DNA of 44,225 nucleotides from the NCBI GenBank assembly GCA_023388635.1, contig JAEWFW010000026.1, positions 1 to 44,225 of the forward strand, in the 5' to 3' direction. Numbering within the stretch: the stretch's first letter is position 1; the number at the start of each line of letters is the position of its first letter. The position numbers were made by a program, and so were the translations under genes. The notes under the pieces were generated by a model. That model had not been told where the DNA came from. It was given only the letters and a program-made list of their open reading frames with translations, and searched no databases. Source of the DNA: Bacillota bacterium. Lineage in GTDB: Bacteria > Bacillota > Bacilli > Desulfuribacillales > Desulfuribacillaceae. Of the stretch, positions 1-8,066 are shown piece by piece.

Positions 1-1773
1 GGGGCTGTCCAATAAGTCCCTAAAATAAAAAAGTTGGGCAGAAAAACATACTGTTTTTCGTCCAACTTTTTTGCTCATCTGTTTTTGTAGAAAAGTAGCG
101 ATGCGGATGCCTGCCACTTTCAGTAGATTGTGTGCCAATGCCACAATCCCAAACTCCACATGTACTTTCGCTAGACCTCGCAAGGAAAACTTGCGGAACC
201 ACCGATTGCCCTTGATGTGACCAAATACACTCTCTACCTCTACTTTACGTCGAGCATAGATTGCGGATTTCTTCTCATCTTCAAGGGCTCTTTTTGCCTT
301 TGCTTTTAACTCTTCCCATACCGTGTTCCAATGTACCTGGCGGTTTCCTTTCGCTCTTGTGCAGGATTCCTTCATCGGGCAGTCACTACAATCTTCACAT
401 TCATAGATCTTGAAGCTTTGTTCCAAACCCGAGCGATTCTTTTTTGTTTGGTACTTTTTAAACCGGACGTATCTGCCATTGGGGCATATAAAGCGATCAT
501 CCTGTTCTTCATATTTCCAATTGCTTGCATGTTTGATGTCCTTTTGGTAGCGTTTGCTTTTCTCTTTGATGTAGGTCCCATAGGGGATCAGAAATTCAAA
601 CTGCGGTTCTTTCTCTTCTCCTATGGCGTATACATAATTTTCTTCACTTCCATATCCCGCATCGGCTATGACTGTTTTCGGCTTGGGTAAACTAGACGCT
701 GCCAGCTTCTCCATATGAGGTATGAAACAACGTGTATCTGTCGGACGTTGGTGGATGCTATAAAACAATATGAATTGCTTCTCGGTTGCCATCTGTACAT
801 TGTATCCAGGCTTCAACTGTCCATTCTTCATGTGGTCTTCTTTCATCCGCATAAATGTCGCTTCGGGGTCAGTTTTGGAGTAGCTGTTGCGATCACCATA
901 ACAAGCTTTCTGCTCATCATATTTGGCGAGGCGGGGAAGAAAATCTTCCCGTATGAGCTTCCTGGGCTTTTTCAAGGCACTGCGTTGTTTGCGTAATTCT
1001 TTGCGGTTTTCTACGTTGCTTTCTTTTCCAATCTGTTCATTCAAGGCTTCGATCGATTGATCCAGTGCATCTGCGGCTGCTTCTAATTGTTCGGGGAGTT
1101 CTCTCGTTTCTTCTCCGTGCTCCGCTGCTTCTTGGTGAGTGATCTCATGGATGTGATGAAGCGTTGATTGAATCTTTTCTTTCAGCTTCTCCTCAAAACG
1201 TAATGTCGATTTCTTCCACACAAAGGAATACTTGTTGGCATTGGCTTCGATTTTGGTGCCATCCAGAAAGTATTGCTCCATCGTGATGTAGTTGTCCTTG
1301 ATGAGCTTTGTGATCATCGTTTCAAACAGTTCGTCCATGAATGCTTTCATTCGTACGCCACGGAAATCGTTTAGAGTGCGGAAATCGGGTTGTTGCATGG
1401 CGGTCAACCACATGGCTGGGATATTTTCTTGCAGCAGCTTTTCGATGCCGCGGCAAGAGTAGACTTTTTGTGAGTAGCCGTAAAGGATCGCTTTCAGCAT
1501 CATTTTCGGATGGTAGGAACTGCGTCCGCCCCCTGTATAATAAGCAAATAGTTGTTTGTCAGGGATAGCTTCAATCATTTCATCGATGACACGGGCAACA
1601 TGATGCTCCGGGATATACATTTCCAAATCAAGAATCATTTGAGATTGTTTGTTGTTATAAGGTTTGAACGTAGGAGCTAGCTTTTGTTTCGCTACTATTT
1701 TTTCTTCTATTTCTCCTAGAGGAAGTGACAATTGCATGGTATAATGTTCATTAGTAGTCGTAAGATTACACAT
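1..1773 (-). CDS. IS1182-family transposase, reading frame open to the window edge
   Basis: I translated this strand by hand from the ATG at 1773-1771 and met no stop before base 1, giving at least 591 codons. The N-terminal region has the family block around YGYSQKVYSCRGIEKLL, then DFRGVRMKAFMDELF and YFLDGTKIEANANKYSFVWK, a charged helical linker, the YGDRNSYSKTDPEATFMR motif, VIADAGYGSEENY, a Cys cluster (YECEDCSDCPMKESC) and the C-terminal VESVFGHIKGNRWFRKF motif carrying the catalytic Glu. An AAGGA Shine-Dalgarno sits 9 nt before the start. The frame reads straight through the terminal repeat (ending ...DLLDSP), so the stop codon must come from flanking DNA, or the true product is read out of the element. 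No frameshift was seen; the gene looks intact. Confidence 0.9.
   Translation of the reverse strand, partial: MCNLTTTNEHYTMQLSLPLGEIEEKIVAKQKLAPTFKPYNNKQSQMILDLEMYIPEHHVARVIDEMIEAIPDKQLFAYYTGGGRSSYHPKMMLKAILYGYSQKVYSCRGIEKLLQENIPAMWLTAMQQPDFRTLNDFRGVRMKAFMDELFETMITKLIKDNYITMEQYFLDGTKIEANANKYSFVWKKSTLRFEEKLKEKIQSTLHHIHEITHQEAAEHGEETRELPEQLEAAADALDQSIEALNEQIGKESNVENRKELRKQRSALKKPRKLIREDFLPRLAKYDEQKACYGDRNSYSKTDPEATFMRMKEDHMKNGQLKPGYNVQMATEKQFILFYSIHQRPTDTRCFIPHMEKLAASSLPKPKTVIADAGYGSEENYVYAIGEEKEPQFEFLIPYGTYIKEKSKRYQKDIKHASNWKYEEQDDRFICPNGRYVRFKKYQTKKNRSGLEQSFKIYECEDCSDCPMKESCTRAKGNRQVHWNTVWEELKAKAKRALEDEKKSAIYARRKVEVESVFGHIKGNRWFRKFSLRGLAKVHVEFGIVALAHNLLKVAGIRIATFLQKQMSKKVGRKTVCFSAQLFYFRDLLDSP
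27..72. terminator. Hairpin inside the left end of the IS
   Basis: AAAAAAGTTGG at 27-37 pairs with CCAACTTTTTT at 62-72, and an inner stem pairs GAAAAAC (41-47) with GTTTTTC (53-59). A-tract and T-tract flank the stem, so it could end transcription in either direction. It lies within the last codons of the transposase frame. Sequence shows the stem; terminator function is inferred. Confidence 0.6.
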
Positions 1774-1838
1774 AAAAAACCGTCCTTTCTGAAATGGTTG
1801 TGTCGTAACTTTCATTTTACAGGAAACGACGGTTTTTT
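1774..1838 (-). promoter_or_regulatory. Hairpin directly before the transposase start
   Basis: AAAAAACCGTC (1774-1784) pairs perfectly with GACGGTTTTTT (1828-1838). On the minus strand the 3' arm reads GACGGTTTTTT immediately followed by the transposase ATG, and the arm abuts the AAGGA ribosome binding site. Transcripts entering from outside would form a terminator-like hairpin that also masks the site; transcripts starting inside the loop could not. This layout is known from other insertion sequences as protection against read-through activation; its role here is inferred. Confidence 0.65.
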
Positions 1839-1943
1839 TGTGTACTTTTTTCATATTCAACTAAAAAAGAGGCTGACCAGTTCAGTCAGTTTTCACTGAC
1901 TTTCTGGACAGCCCCGTCTTTTCGAAAAATTCCCTTCTGTTTC

Positions 1944-2369
1944 CTAACTACCTTCTGAAATCTGATGCAATGCGTCTCCCGCTTCATCGGCAGCAGTGCG
2001 ATCCGTCGCCAAATCACCTAACGACACCATGCCTAATAACCGATCATTCTCCACAACCGGCAATCTGCGAATTTGTTGTGATGCCATGAGTTGCGATGCC
2101 TCATCGATGCCTGCTCCCGGAGATGTTGTGACAATATTTGTTGTCATAACCTGTTGAATTTGTACTTGATCGAGATTTCCGCCGTTAGCAACGGTGCGTA
2201 ACACAATATCGCGATCTGTCAAAATTCCGACGATTTGATTATTTGCATCCATAACCGGAACGGCACCGATATTGTAATGACTCATAATTTGCGCAGCTTT
2301 GATTACAGAATCATTGACTTTGACTGTGATGACATCTGTCGTCATAATCTCTCTAATAGTTTCTGACAT
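1944..2369 (-). CDS. CBS-domain pair protein
   Basis: A 141-residue soluble protein consisting of two CBS domains in tandem (about 7-60 and 72-128), each with the usual pattern: IMTTDVITV followed by a GAVPVMD strand and GILTDRDI in the first, and VMTTNIVTT, RRLPVVE and GMVSLGDLA in the second. CBS pairs bind adenine nucleotides or related ligands; the TDRD and SLGDLA segments are the typical ribose/phosphate-contacting positions. It resembles stand-alone proteins such as B. subtilis YhcV. An AGGGAG ribosome binding site lies 6 nt before the ATG. It is downstream of mutY on the same strand, separated by 57 nt holding an inverted repeat. Ligand and cellular role are unknown. Confidence 0.9.
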   Translation of the reverse strand: MSETIREIMTTDVITVKVNDSVIKAAQIMSHYNIGAVPVMDANNQIVGILTDRDIVLRTVANGGNLDQVQIQQVMTTNIVTTSPGAGIDEASQLMASQQIRRLPVVENDRLLGMVSLGDLATDRTAADEAGDALHQISEGS

Positions 2370-2388
2370 GATAAACTCCCTTTCTTAC

Positions 2389-2412
2389 GAATAACACATA
2401 TGCATGTTATTC
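2389..2412. repeat. Inverted repeat between mutY and the CBS gene
   Basis: GAATAACA (2389-2396) pairs with TGTTATTC (2405-2412) around an 8-nt loop, CATATGCA. It lies 20 nt before the CBS gene start and 15 nt after mutY. It may be an operator or a weak terminator; no T-tract follows on the minus strand, so I favour an operator or processing site. Confidence 0.4.
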
Positions 2413-2426
2413 CTCATATTCAAGAG

Positions 2427-3536
2427 TTATTCTGCTCCAAAATTGTCATCGCTATGCCTGATACCGCTCCACACCTTTTGATAAATTTTCGATATGGGGA
2501 AGTTTGTCCAGTCGGAACGATCAATCCAAAGATGCCGGTTTTGTCGGTTGCCGTCGCCAGAGTACTTGCCGACGGATTCTGCTACCGTTGCTTGTGAACA
2601 TTCTCCACGATAGACCGACATTTTCCAGTGTCTATGAGAAAAAACATGCTCTTCTCGACAAATTTCTTCCCTACTTAGATGGATATGCGGTACAATCCAC
2701 TCCATGTGCTGCCGCAGCCGTTCCCAAGCCATATGCGGATCGTCACCTTCTGCCGTCGGCAACTGCCATGTATTTGCCAATAATCCCTTATCATGACGCT
2801 TTTCAATCAGAATTTGCCGCCCGTCGGTAGCATATACCGATGCGACGTGTACAATCTTCGGTCGCTTCTTTGGCGCCTTTCGAGGCAACTCCGCCTGCTT
2901 GCCATTCTGCTTCGCCTTACATAGTGTATGTACCGGACAAATGTCACAGCGCGGATATTTGGCAATGCATATCGTAGCACCTAAATCCATAATCGCCTGG
3001 TTAAAATCACTCGCATAACCTGCGGGGATCGATGCTACGATATACTGTTCAATCGTCTTTTTCGTACTAGTTTTGGAAATATCCTCATCGATATCGTCCC
3101 AACGCGCGACGACGCGCAAGGCATTCCCGTCCACTGCCGCGTAGGACTGGTTAAATGCAATACTCATGATCGCGCCGGCGGTATATTCACCAATACCAGG
3201 TATTTTCCGCAATAGGTCATAAGCACGCGGCAGCTTTCCATGATGCTCGGCGACGATCATCTGTGCCGCCTTGTGAAGATTCCGTGCCCTTGAATAATAG
3301 CCAAGTCCTTCCCATGCTTTAAGCACCGCTTGTTCGGAGGCACCCGCCAAATCGTGTACGGTTGGAAATTGTTCCATAAACCGTCTATAGTAGTCTTTCA
3401 CTGCTTCTACCCGAGTTTGCTGTAACATAATCTCCGACACCCAAATTTTATACGGGTCACGGTCGCCGCGCCAAGGTAATATGCGCTTTTCTTGCCAATA
3501 CCATAAAAGTAACTGTTCTGCGATTTTGTCATTCAT
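2427..3536 (-). CDS. mutY: A/G-specific adenine DNA glycosylase
   Basis: MutY removes adenine mispaired with 8-oxoguanine or guanine. The N-terminal glycosylase domain shows the catalytic Glu in WVSEIMLQQTRVE, the helix-hairpin-helix LLRKIPGIGEYTAGAI followed by the catalytic Asp in VDGNALRVVAR, and the [4Fe-4S] cluster ligands in C-X6-C-X2-C-X5-C spacing (CIAKYPRCDICPVHTLC). A C-terminal NUDIX-like domain follows (ILIEKRHDKGLLANTWQLP), the part that reads 8-oxoG. I chose the ATG at 3536 because AGGAG lies 7 nt upstream; a longer frame to 3572 has no ribosome binding site. About 369 residues, normal for the family. Second gene of a loose minus-strand series. Confidence 0.96.
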   Translation of the reverse strand: MNDKIAEQLLLWYWQEKRILPWRGDRDPYKIWVSEIMLQQTRVEAVKDYYRRFMEQFPTVHDLAGASEQAVLKAWEGLGYYSRARNLHKAAQMIVAEHHGKLPRAYDLLRKIPGIGEYTAGAIMSIAFNQSYAAVDGNALRVVARWDDIDEDISKTSTKKTIEQYIVASIPAGYASDFNQAIMDLGATICIAKYPRCDICPVHTLCKAKQNGKQAELPRKAPKKRPKIVHVASVYATDGRQILIEKRHDKGLLANTWQLPTAEGDDPHMAWERLRQHMEWIVPHIHLSREEICREEHVFSHRHWKMSVYRGECSQATVAESVGKYSGDGNRQNRHLWIDRSDWTNFPISKIYQKVWSGIRHSDDNFGAE

Positions 3537-3622
3537 CGATATTCTCCTGTTTTTCGCCAATCGTTGCTTCAAAAATAAGTACTTTTAATTTACACTCTTA
3601 AGATAAATGCTTGCATGTTTGC

Positions 3623-4672
3623 CTACAAAATAAGTGCTTCAATTAAAATTCCGATGTTATCCTCGTAAATTCGTGCAAACTGACTGATCGGCAATGGGTT
3701 GACTCCGCGTCCCACCTCTACAGTAAATCCCGGTCTACGCCACTCTAAAACGTACCAATCGCGATAACCGGCGTCACTATCGACCGAACGAATCGGCTGG
3801 TATCCACTTAGCTGCTCAAACCGGCGCACAATACGCTGTGATTCCGCTTCTGGCGGCTCCAAGTCGCGGTATCCCCAGAAAATCACTTCTCCTTGGGTGT
3901 GATATGCGAGGATCATACGGAAATTATGTTGTCTCGTAAAATTAGCCATTGCCTGCGATTCCGGCTCTGATAACGGTGCCGGTCCGGGATAATTAGCCGG
4001 TGCCGGTGCCGTTACTCCCCTGCGATCAAACTCTTCCTGCCAATACGCCGGAAATTGGTCGTTGAGATCGACGCCGTGGATATTGGCTTTCCATCCATTG
4101 AAATCGTGCGATCCGTTATTAATGCGTAGGACTTCACTGTATCGAGGATTGGATTGATCGATACCGTGCAAGACCAATTGCACGCCATCGGGATTGACCA
4201 TAGGCACGACATAGAGGCTGGTCGTATTATACAGATACTCCATATCATATCCGTTCAGCAATTGCTTACTATCATACGCTTCCGCATAGTCTTCGAGAAA
4301 CTTCATCAGCACCGGCGTCGTAATCCATTCGTTAGCGTGAAAAGCTGCATTATAATGAACTTGCTTTGTTCCCCTGCCAATGCGGAGTAAGTACAAATTT
4401 CTTCCTTCGACCGATTGACCGATTGTAAATAATTCAATAAACGGATAACGGGTTACCAGTGCTCTGATATCCTGCTCCATTTCATCATACCCATATTTGT
4501 CTCCGGGAGCAACGATTTGCTGTGTTTCCACGGGAATGATAATCGTCTGATTGATACTCACATAATCGGGATGTAGAATTTGTGGATTGACCATAAGAAT
4601 TTCATCGACAGTGATCTGATGCTTTTGCGATAATGCATAGAGCGTATCGCCTGCTTGTATCTTGTAGAGCAT
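3623..4672 (-). CDS. LysM-M14 zinc carboxypeptidase (gamma-D-glutamyl-diamino acid peptidase type)
   Basis: 349 residues. One LysM domain at 1-48 (YKIQAGDTLYALSQKH ... INQTIIIPV) should bind peptidoglycan glycan strands. The rest is an M14 metallopeptidase: zinc ligands in FHANE (His and Glu) and the later His in ILAYHTQGE, and the catalytic Glu in FTVEVGRG. The combination matches endopeptidase I of Lysinibacillus sphaericus and related enzymes that cut gamma-D-Glu-diaminopimelate bonds, which act on spore or wall peptidoglycan. No signal peptide is visible, as in endopeptidase I, so it may act inside the sporangium or during mother-cell lysis. GGAGG is 10 nt before the ATG. Exact substrate is inferred. 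Confidence 0.9.
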   Translation of the reverse strand: MLYKIQAGDTLYALSQKHQITVDEILMVNPQILHPDYVSINQTIIIPVETQQIVAPGDKYGYDEMEQDIRALVTRYPFIELFTIGQSVEGRNLYLLRIGRGTKQVHYNAAFHANEWITTPVLMKFLEDYAEAYDSKQLLNGYDMEYLYNTTSLYVVPMVNPDGVQLVLHGIDQSNPRYSEVLRINNGSHDFNGWKANIHGVDLNDQFPAYWQEEFDRRGVTAPAPANYPGPAPLSEPESQAMANFTRQHNFRMILAYHTQGEVIFWGYRDLEPPEAESQRIVRRFEQLSGYQPIRSVDSDAGYRDWYVLEWRRPGFTVEVGRGVNPLPISQFARIYEDNIGILIEALIL

Positions 4673-4770
4673 AACTAATCAAGCCTCCTATATATGACTC
4701 TTTATCTAGGCATATTATTCAGAGGGGATCTATTAGGTGCTACAAATATACAAGACCTTACAGAAAACCC

Positions 4771-5451
4771 TTAATGCCGCAAATTCGTGATTTGCGGTAC
4801 AATATGATTTTTCAACGATACTCGCACTTGTCCATCTGCCGAAACCGCCGCATAAAATACCATAGCAATGTCATATACACCACGATCCGCCAATTGCTTT
4901 ACTAGCCATTCTTCGTTCAAATTCAGTGACACAAGGGTTTCCCCGTAGACAGTGCCCTCCACAACTACAGGGAAAAAGAATAGCTTCTGAGTATCTTTGG
5001 GATAGACAGTCATTTTGCCGTTCGCTTCAATCATCGCCGTATCGACTTCGGAAATATCAAAAATATTGTTTTCTCTCAGCATCTGCAAAATATTATCGAG
5101 GGAGTAACGGATATGCTTCATATTTTGATCTAGAAACTGCCCGTCTTTCATGATAATTGTCGGCTCAAAGGTCATAACCTTTCCAACTTTCCGATTGTTG
5201 ATGACTAGCTTAGAAATGACCCTTTGCAAAATTGCAATCGATACGATCGCCACGACAGTATGGGCATGATGAATATTCGGGTCAGAAATATCAGCCCCGA
5301 CGACTGTTCCCAGAACGACCATGATCAAGAAGTCGAATACGGGAATTTCCCCGATGGAATGCTTCCCCATATATAAGACCATAAAAATCGCCAATGGTAA
5401 GATTGTCACAATCCTAACGAGTACAATCGCCAGCTCTGCCCACAATTCCAT
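4771..5451 (-). CDS. DUF421 (YetF-like) membrane protein
   Basis: 226 residues. Three N-terminal membrane segments (about 5-28, 36-57 and 62-83) are followed by a cytosolic domain with the family landmarks VMTFEPTIIMKDGQFL and HIRYSLDNILQMLRENNIFDISEVDTAMIE, and a repeat-like C-terminal half (FFFPVVVEGTVYGETLVSLNLNEEWL). This is the YetF/YdfR/YrbG group, common in spore formers and present in several copies; the biochemical function is not known. AGGTGA lies 4 nt before the ATG. It stands alone between the LysM-M14 gene and an unknown gene. Confidence 0.88.
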   Translation of the reverse strand: MELWAELAIVLVRIVTILPLAIFMVLYMGKHSIGEIPVFDFLIMVVLGTVVGADISDPNIHHAHTVVAIVSIAILQRVISKLVINNRKVGKVMTFEPTIIMKDGQFLDQNMKHIRYSLDNILQMLRENNIFDISEVDTAMIEANGKMTVYPKDTQKLFFFPVVVEGTVYGETLVSLNLNEEWLVKQLADRGVYDIAMVFYAAVSADGQVRVSLKNHIVPQITNLRH

Positions 5452-5581
5452 ACTTTCACCTACTTCTTTTGTATACCGGCTACCGACTTATACGCCGTAT
5501 TTGAATATCGTTTAATTTGTCCTTTTTTCCAATAAGTGATGCATATAGCGGCAAAATGGTGTCGCTACAGTCACAAAAGCA

Positions 5582-5616
5582 TAAAAAAAGACAGTTCCCG
5601 AAATCGAAACTGTCTT
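5582..5616 (-). terminator. Intrinsic terminator after the 5633-6238 gene
   Basis: AAGACAGTT (5588-5596) pairs with AACTGTCTT (5608-5616). Read on the minus strand, the stem is followed by a run of seven T residues. It closes the transcription unit of the unknown protein upstream. Confidence 0.8.
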
Positions 5617-5632
5617 ACTATGTTTTCAATAC

Positions 5633-6238
5633 TTATTCCTCAGAAGTTTTGCCTGCCCATTTATCTAATTTCTCCATAACGAGATCGTATGTTTTCTTCG
5701 ATATGTCAGGCAGTTCTCCACCGAGAGCTTTCTTCGCTTCGCCAAATCCTTTTTCAATGGCGGCTTTCAATTTATCGTATTGTGCCGGATCGCCACCAGA
5801 TATGGCAATGGCGAAATCGACAATGCGGTTGCTGACTGCCTCTGCTCCCATCGGTCCATCATCGGCAATTAATTTTTGTGCCTCTGCCTGGGTAGTTGCA
5901 TCCACTTTTATCTGGGCATTGGAAAGTCTTCCGCGTACAAAGTCATTATATGAACTTCCTTGATCCTTCAACAGTTGCTCAACCAACTGGCGTAATTGAT
6001 TCGTAGCTCGGTCACTTTCCGCCTTTAATGCATTGATCGTTGCATAATCCGGTTTGCTATATGTCGCCTTCGTCTGCTTTGTGCCACCGGTCAATTCTAC
6101 CGTATCCTTTTGATTTGCTGGTGAATTTACCTTCTGCTTATCATCAACGGCTTGTTGCTGTGTCTTCCGACTATCCGCGACTTCCTTGTCGTATTCTTTG
6201 TAAGCACCCACTGGTGTCTGAGCTGATGTTACGTTCAT
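5633..6238 (-). CDS. Conserved hypothetical cytosolic protein
   Basis: About 201 residues, no signal peptide or membrane segment. The first 65 residues are polar and Gln/Lys-rich (probably disordered); the remainder is helical. The C-terminal half carries a block DDGPMGAEAVSNRIVDFA then ISGGDPAQYDKLKAAIEKGFGEAKKAL, GGELPDISKKTYDLVMEKLDKW. I recognise this block from unannotated proteins of anaerobic bacteria, but know of no function. I take the ATG at 6238 as start; the GTG at 6250 overlaps the GAAGGAG ribosome binding site. It has its own terminator and about 100 nt of upstream DNA, so it is probably monocistronic. Confidence 0.75.
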   Translation of the reverse strand: MNVTSAQTPVGAYKEYDKEVADSRKTQQQAVDDKQKVNSPANQKDTVELTGGTKQTKATYSKPDYATINALKAESDRATNQLRQLVEQLLKDQGSSYNDFVRGRLSNAQIKVDATTQAEAQKLIADDGPMGAEAVSNRIVDFAIAISGGDPAQYDKLKAAIEKGFGEAKKALGGELPDISKKTYDLVMEKLDKWAGKTSEE

Positions 6239-6335
6239 GATTCCCTTCACTCCTTCTCCGATAGAACGGATATTTTTTCTGGCTACCTATAGTATCGGAA
6301 AGTGGAAGGATTTTCTTAACAGTATTTAGGTACTT

Positions 6336-7061
6336 TTAATATTTCCCGTTGTCTATAGCCATGGTAATCCATTTGCGACCTTCTATCTCATTGCAATATA
6401 CGACGTATGTATCGCAAAACATATCATGCCATCCACGCTTATCGGGATGGAACGCGATCCAAATATAGCCGATATAGCTTCCGAAAAGCTGAGAAATGGT
6501 CCGTCCCGGTACTTCGCGAATCAAAGCAGTCGTCCAATCCATCGCACGTCCGTCTTGACGGACAACTTGAATACCCATGAGCATCTTACCGATTGTCTGG
6601 CTGCATATCCCAGTGAGCACCGCAAAATACGTAAAGCCGACGATTCCCAAGGCTCCCGCACTTACACCATACCAGGCGAAGCGATCTAGGTCTACGTTAG
6701 TGATCGTGTGAAACAATGTCACTACGATCGAACTGATGCTGGCAATGGCAATGATATCGATACCATAGGCGAGCAAACGCGTCCAAAAACCTGCAAGCCT
6801 GTATTGCTGCCTCTCATTGACCGGATGACTGGGATTATTGACTGGATTCACTTGCAAGTGCCGTGGTTGCTCGTTTAATGATCCTTCTTGCAATCGTTGT
6901 GAACCCAATCCTTGGTTCAGTGGCGGTTCATGCAATGACTGCGAATTCAATCGCTCTTCGTTCATTGGCTGTTCATGCAATGGCTGTGCATTCAATCGTT
7001 GTTCATTCGATTGTTCCGCATGCAATTGCTCTTCATCTTCACGCAGTTGTTCTTCATTCAT
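6336..7061 (-). CDS. RDD-family membrane protein, YteJ-like, with repetitive N-terminus
   Basis: 241 residues. The first 75-80 residues are a low-complexity tail of degenerate repeats of the form (L/M)N-E-(Q/E)-x-L-(H/N), rich in Glu, Gln, Asn and Leu. The RDD domain follows: GFWTRLLAYGIDIIAIASI (first helix with the R..D pair), then SQTIGKMLMGIQVV and the conserved DKRGWHDMFCDTYVV ending. In B. subtilis the RDD protein YteJ is encoded next to sppA and inhibits SppA; the same order here (sppA ends 12 nt upstream) supports YteJ equivalence. YteJ is about 160 residues, so the N-terminal extension is unusual. Start supported by a purine-rich GGGGGG 8 nt upstream. Confidence 0.88.
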   Translation of the reverse strand: MNEEQLREDEEQLHAEQSNEQRLNAQPLHEQPMNEERLNSQSLHEPPLNQGLGSQRLQEGSLNEQPRHLQVNPVNNPSHPVNERQQYRLAGFWTRLLAYGIDIIAIASISSIVVTLFHTITNVDLDRFAWYGVSAGALGIVGFTYFAVLTGICSQTIGKMLMGIQVVRQDGRAMDWTTALIREVPGRTISQLFGSYIGYIWIAFHPDKRGWHDMFCDTYVVYCNEIEGRKWITMAIDNGKY

Positions 7062-7073
7062 GTTCCGCCCCCC

Positions 7074-8066
7074 TTACCATTGCCAAAGGTACATAAAAGA
7101 CGGTGTCTCATATGTCGGTACTATTTCTTGAATCCCTGTTTTTTCATATATGATATTTCGTGAAAGTGACGACAGTTTGCCGAACAACCCACCAAACGGC
7201 ATCCAATCGTTTCCTTCGTAATTAATGATTGTCGGATTACTGACACCCGCCAAGTCGGCAGCCGCCGCAAATGCATCTTCCAAATCGCCAATTTCGTCTA
7301 CCAGTCCCACTTGCTGTGCTTGCAGAGCTGTGTATATTCTTCCGTCGGCAATCTCTAATACCCGAGAACGATCCATATTTCTGCCACTTGCGACGATATC
7401 GACGAAAGTCTGATAATTTTCATCAATAATAGATTCGATAATTGCTACTTGCTCCTCGGTCATATCCTGATATGGCGACATAATCGTCTTATTATCTCCG
7501 CTGGCAAATGTCTGATCCTTAATGCCATACTTCTCGAGTAACCCTTTAATATTCAGGCTGCTCATGACAACGCCAATGGAACCGGTGATTGTATTTTTAT
7601 TAGCAATAATCTTGTCAGCCGGTGCAGAAATGTAGTATCCGCCCGACGCGGCAGTCTTGCCCATATATACGACAAATGGCTTTTGGTATTGCTCTTTCAG
7701 TTGCACGATATCTGCATAGATCTCATCACTTTCATACACGCCGCCTCCGGGAGAGTCGACGTAAAGTACAACGCCCTTAATCAGCGGATCGGAAAACGCT
7801 TGTTCCAATTGCTCCAAAAACATGCGGTGATTATACCCGACACTCGTGAACATACTGGTTTCTTCGCTCTCCATAATCGTTCCTTTGGCTTCAAGCAAAG
7901 CGATTTGGTCTATGCCTCCCTCTTGATACACCCCACTGTTCCATGACGATCCGCTGTTCCATGACGGCGAATATATACTTGTGTTAGGTGAGGTATCGTG
8001 CGTCATCACCTGCATGATTATCAACGCCACAAAAACGGCGACGGCGATCCAGCGCCTTTTATTCAT
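7074..8066 (-). CDS. sppA: Signal peptide peptidase SppA (S49 family)
   Basis: A membrane-anchored serine protease that degrades remnant signal peptides. One N-terminal membrane anchor (RRWIAVAVFVALIIMQVM) is followed by the S49 domain: VVLYVDSPGGGVYESDEI, the nucleophile Ser in GKTAASGGYYISAP, and GSIGVVMSSLNIKGLLEKYGIK with the general-base Lys region. About 330 residues, the short Gram-positive form. I place the start at 8066, where GGGGG precedes the ATG; a longer frame to 8159 lies inside the upstream gene. The start overlaps the stop of the methyltransferase by 8 nt, and the YteJ-like gene follows, so the three are likely cotranscribed. Confidence 0.95.
   Translation of the reverse strand: MNKRRWIAVAVFVALIIMQVMTHDTSPNTSIYSPSWNSGSSWNSGVYQEGGIDQIALLEAKGTIMESEETSMFTSVGYNHRMFLEQLEQAFSDPLIKGVVLYVDSPGGGVYESDEIYADIVQLKEQYQKPFVVYMGKTAASGGYYISAPADKIIANKNTITGSIGVVMSSLNIKGLLEKYGIKDQTFASGDNKTIMSPYQDMTEEQVAIIESIIDENYQTFVDIVASGRNMDRSRVLEIADGRIYTALQAQQVGLVDEIGDLEDAFAAAADLAGVSNPTIINYEGNDWMPFGGLFGKLSSLSRNIIYEKTGIQEIVPTYETPSFMYLWQW

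Larger units (their letters stand above)
1..1915 (-). mobile_element. IS1182-family insertion sequence, complete
   Basis: A single transposase-coding element bounded by terminal inverted repeats: GGGGCTGTCC at 1-10 is the exact reverse complement of GGACAGCCCC at 1906-1915, with weaker similarity continuing inward (AATAAGTCCCTAAAA against AGAAAGTCAGTGAAAA). The transposase belongs to the DDE-type IS1182 family. The left end is the first base of the window, so no target duplication can be tested; the right flank begins GTCTT. That the sequence starts exactly on the repeat suggests an assembly break at a multi-copy element. Both ends carry hairpins that could block transcription from outside. 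Confidence 0.9.

Noticed and set aside
331..996. Plus-strand ORFs of 119 and 93 residues inside the IS
   Set aside because: They lie antisense to an intact transposase frame, lack ribosome binding sites and resemble no protein.
2504..2830. 108-residue plus-strand ORF
   Set aside because: Antisense to the C-terminal part of mutY and without start signals.
6838..7131. Cys-rich plus-strand ORF resembling a metallothionein
   Set aside because: It is the complement of the repetitive N-terminus of the RDD protein; the cysteines arise from the reversed Gln/His codons of those repeats.
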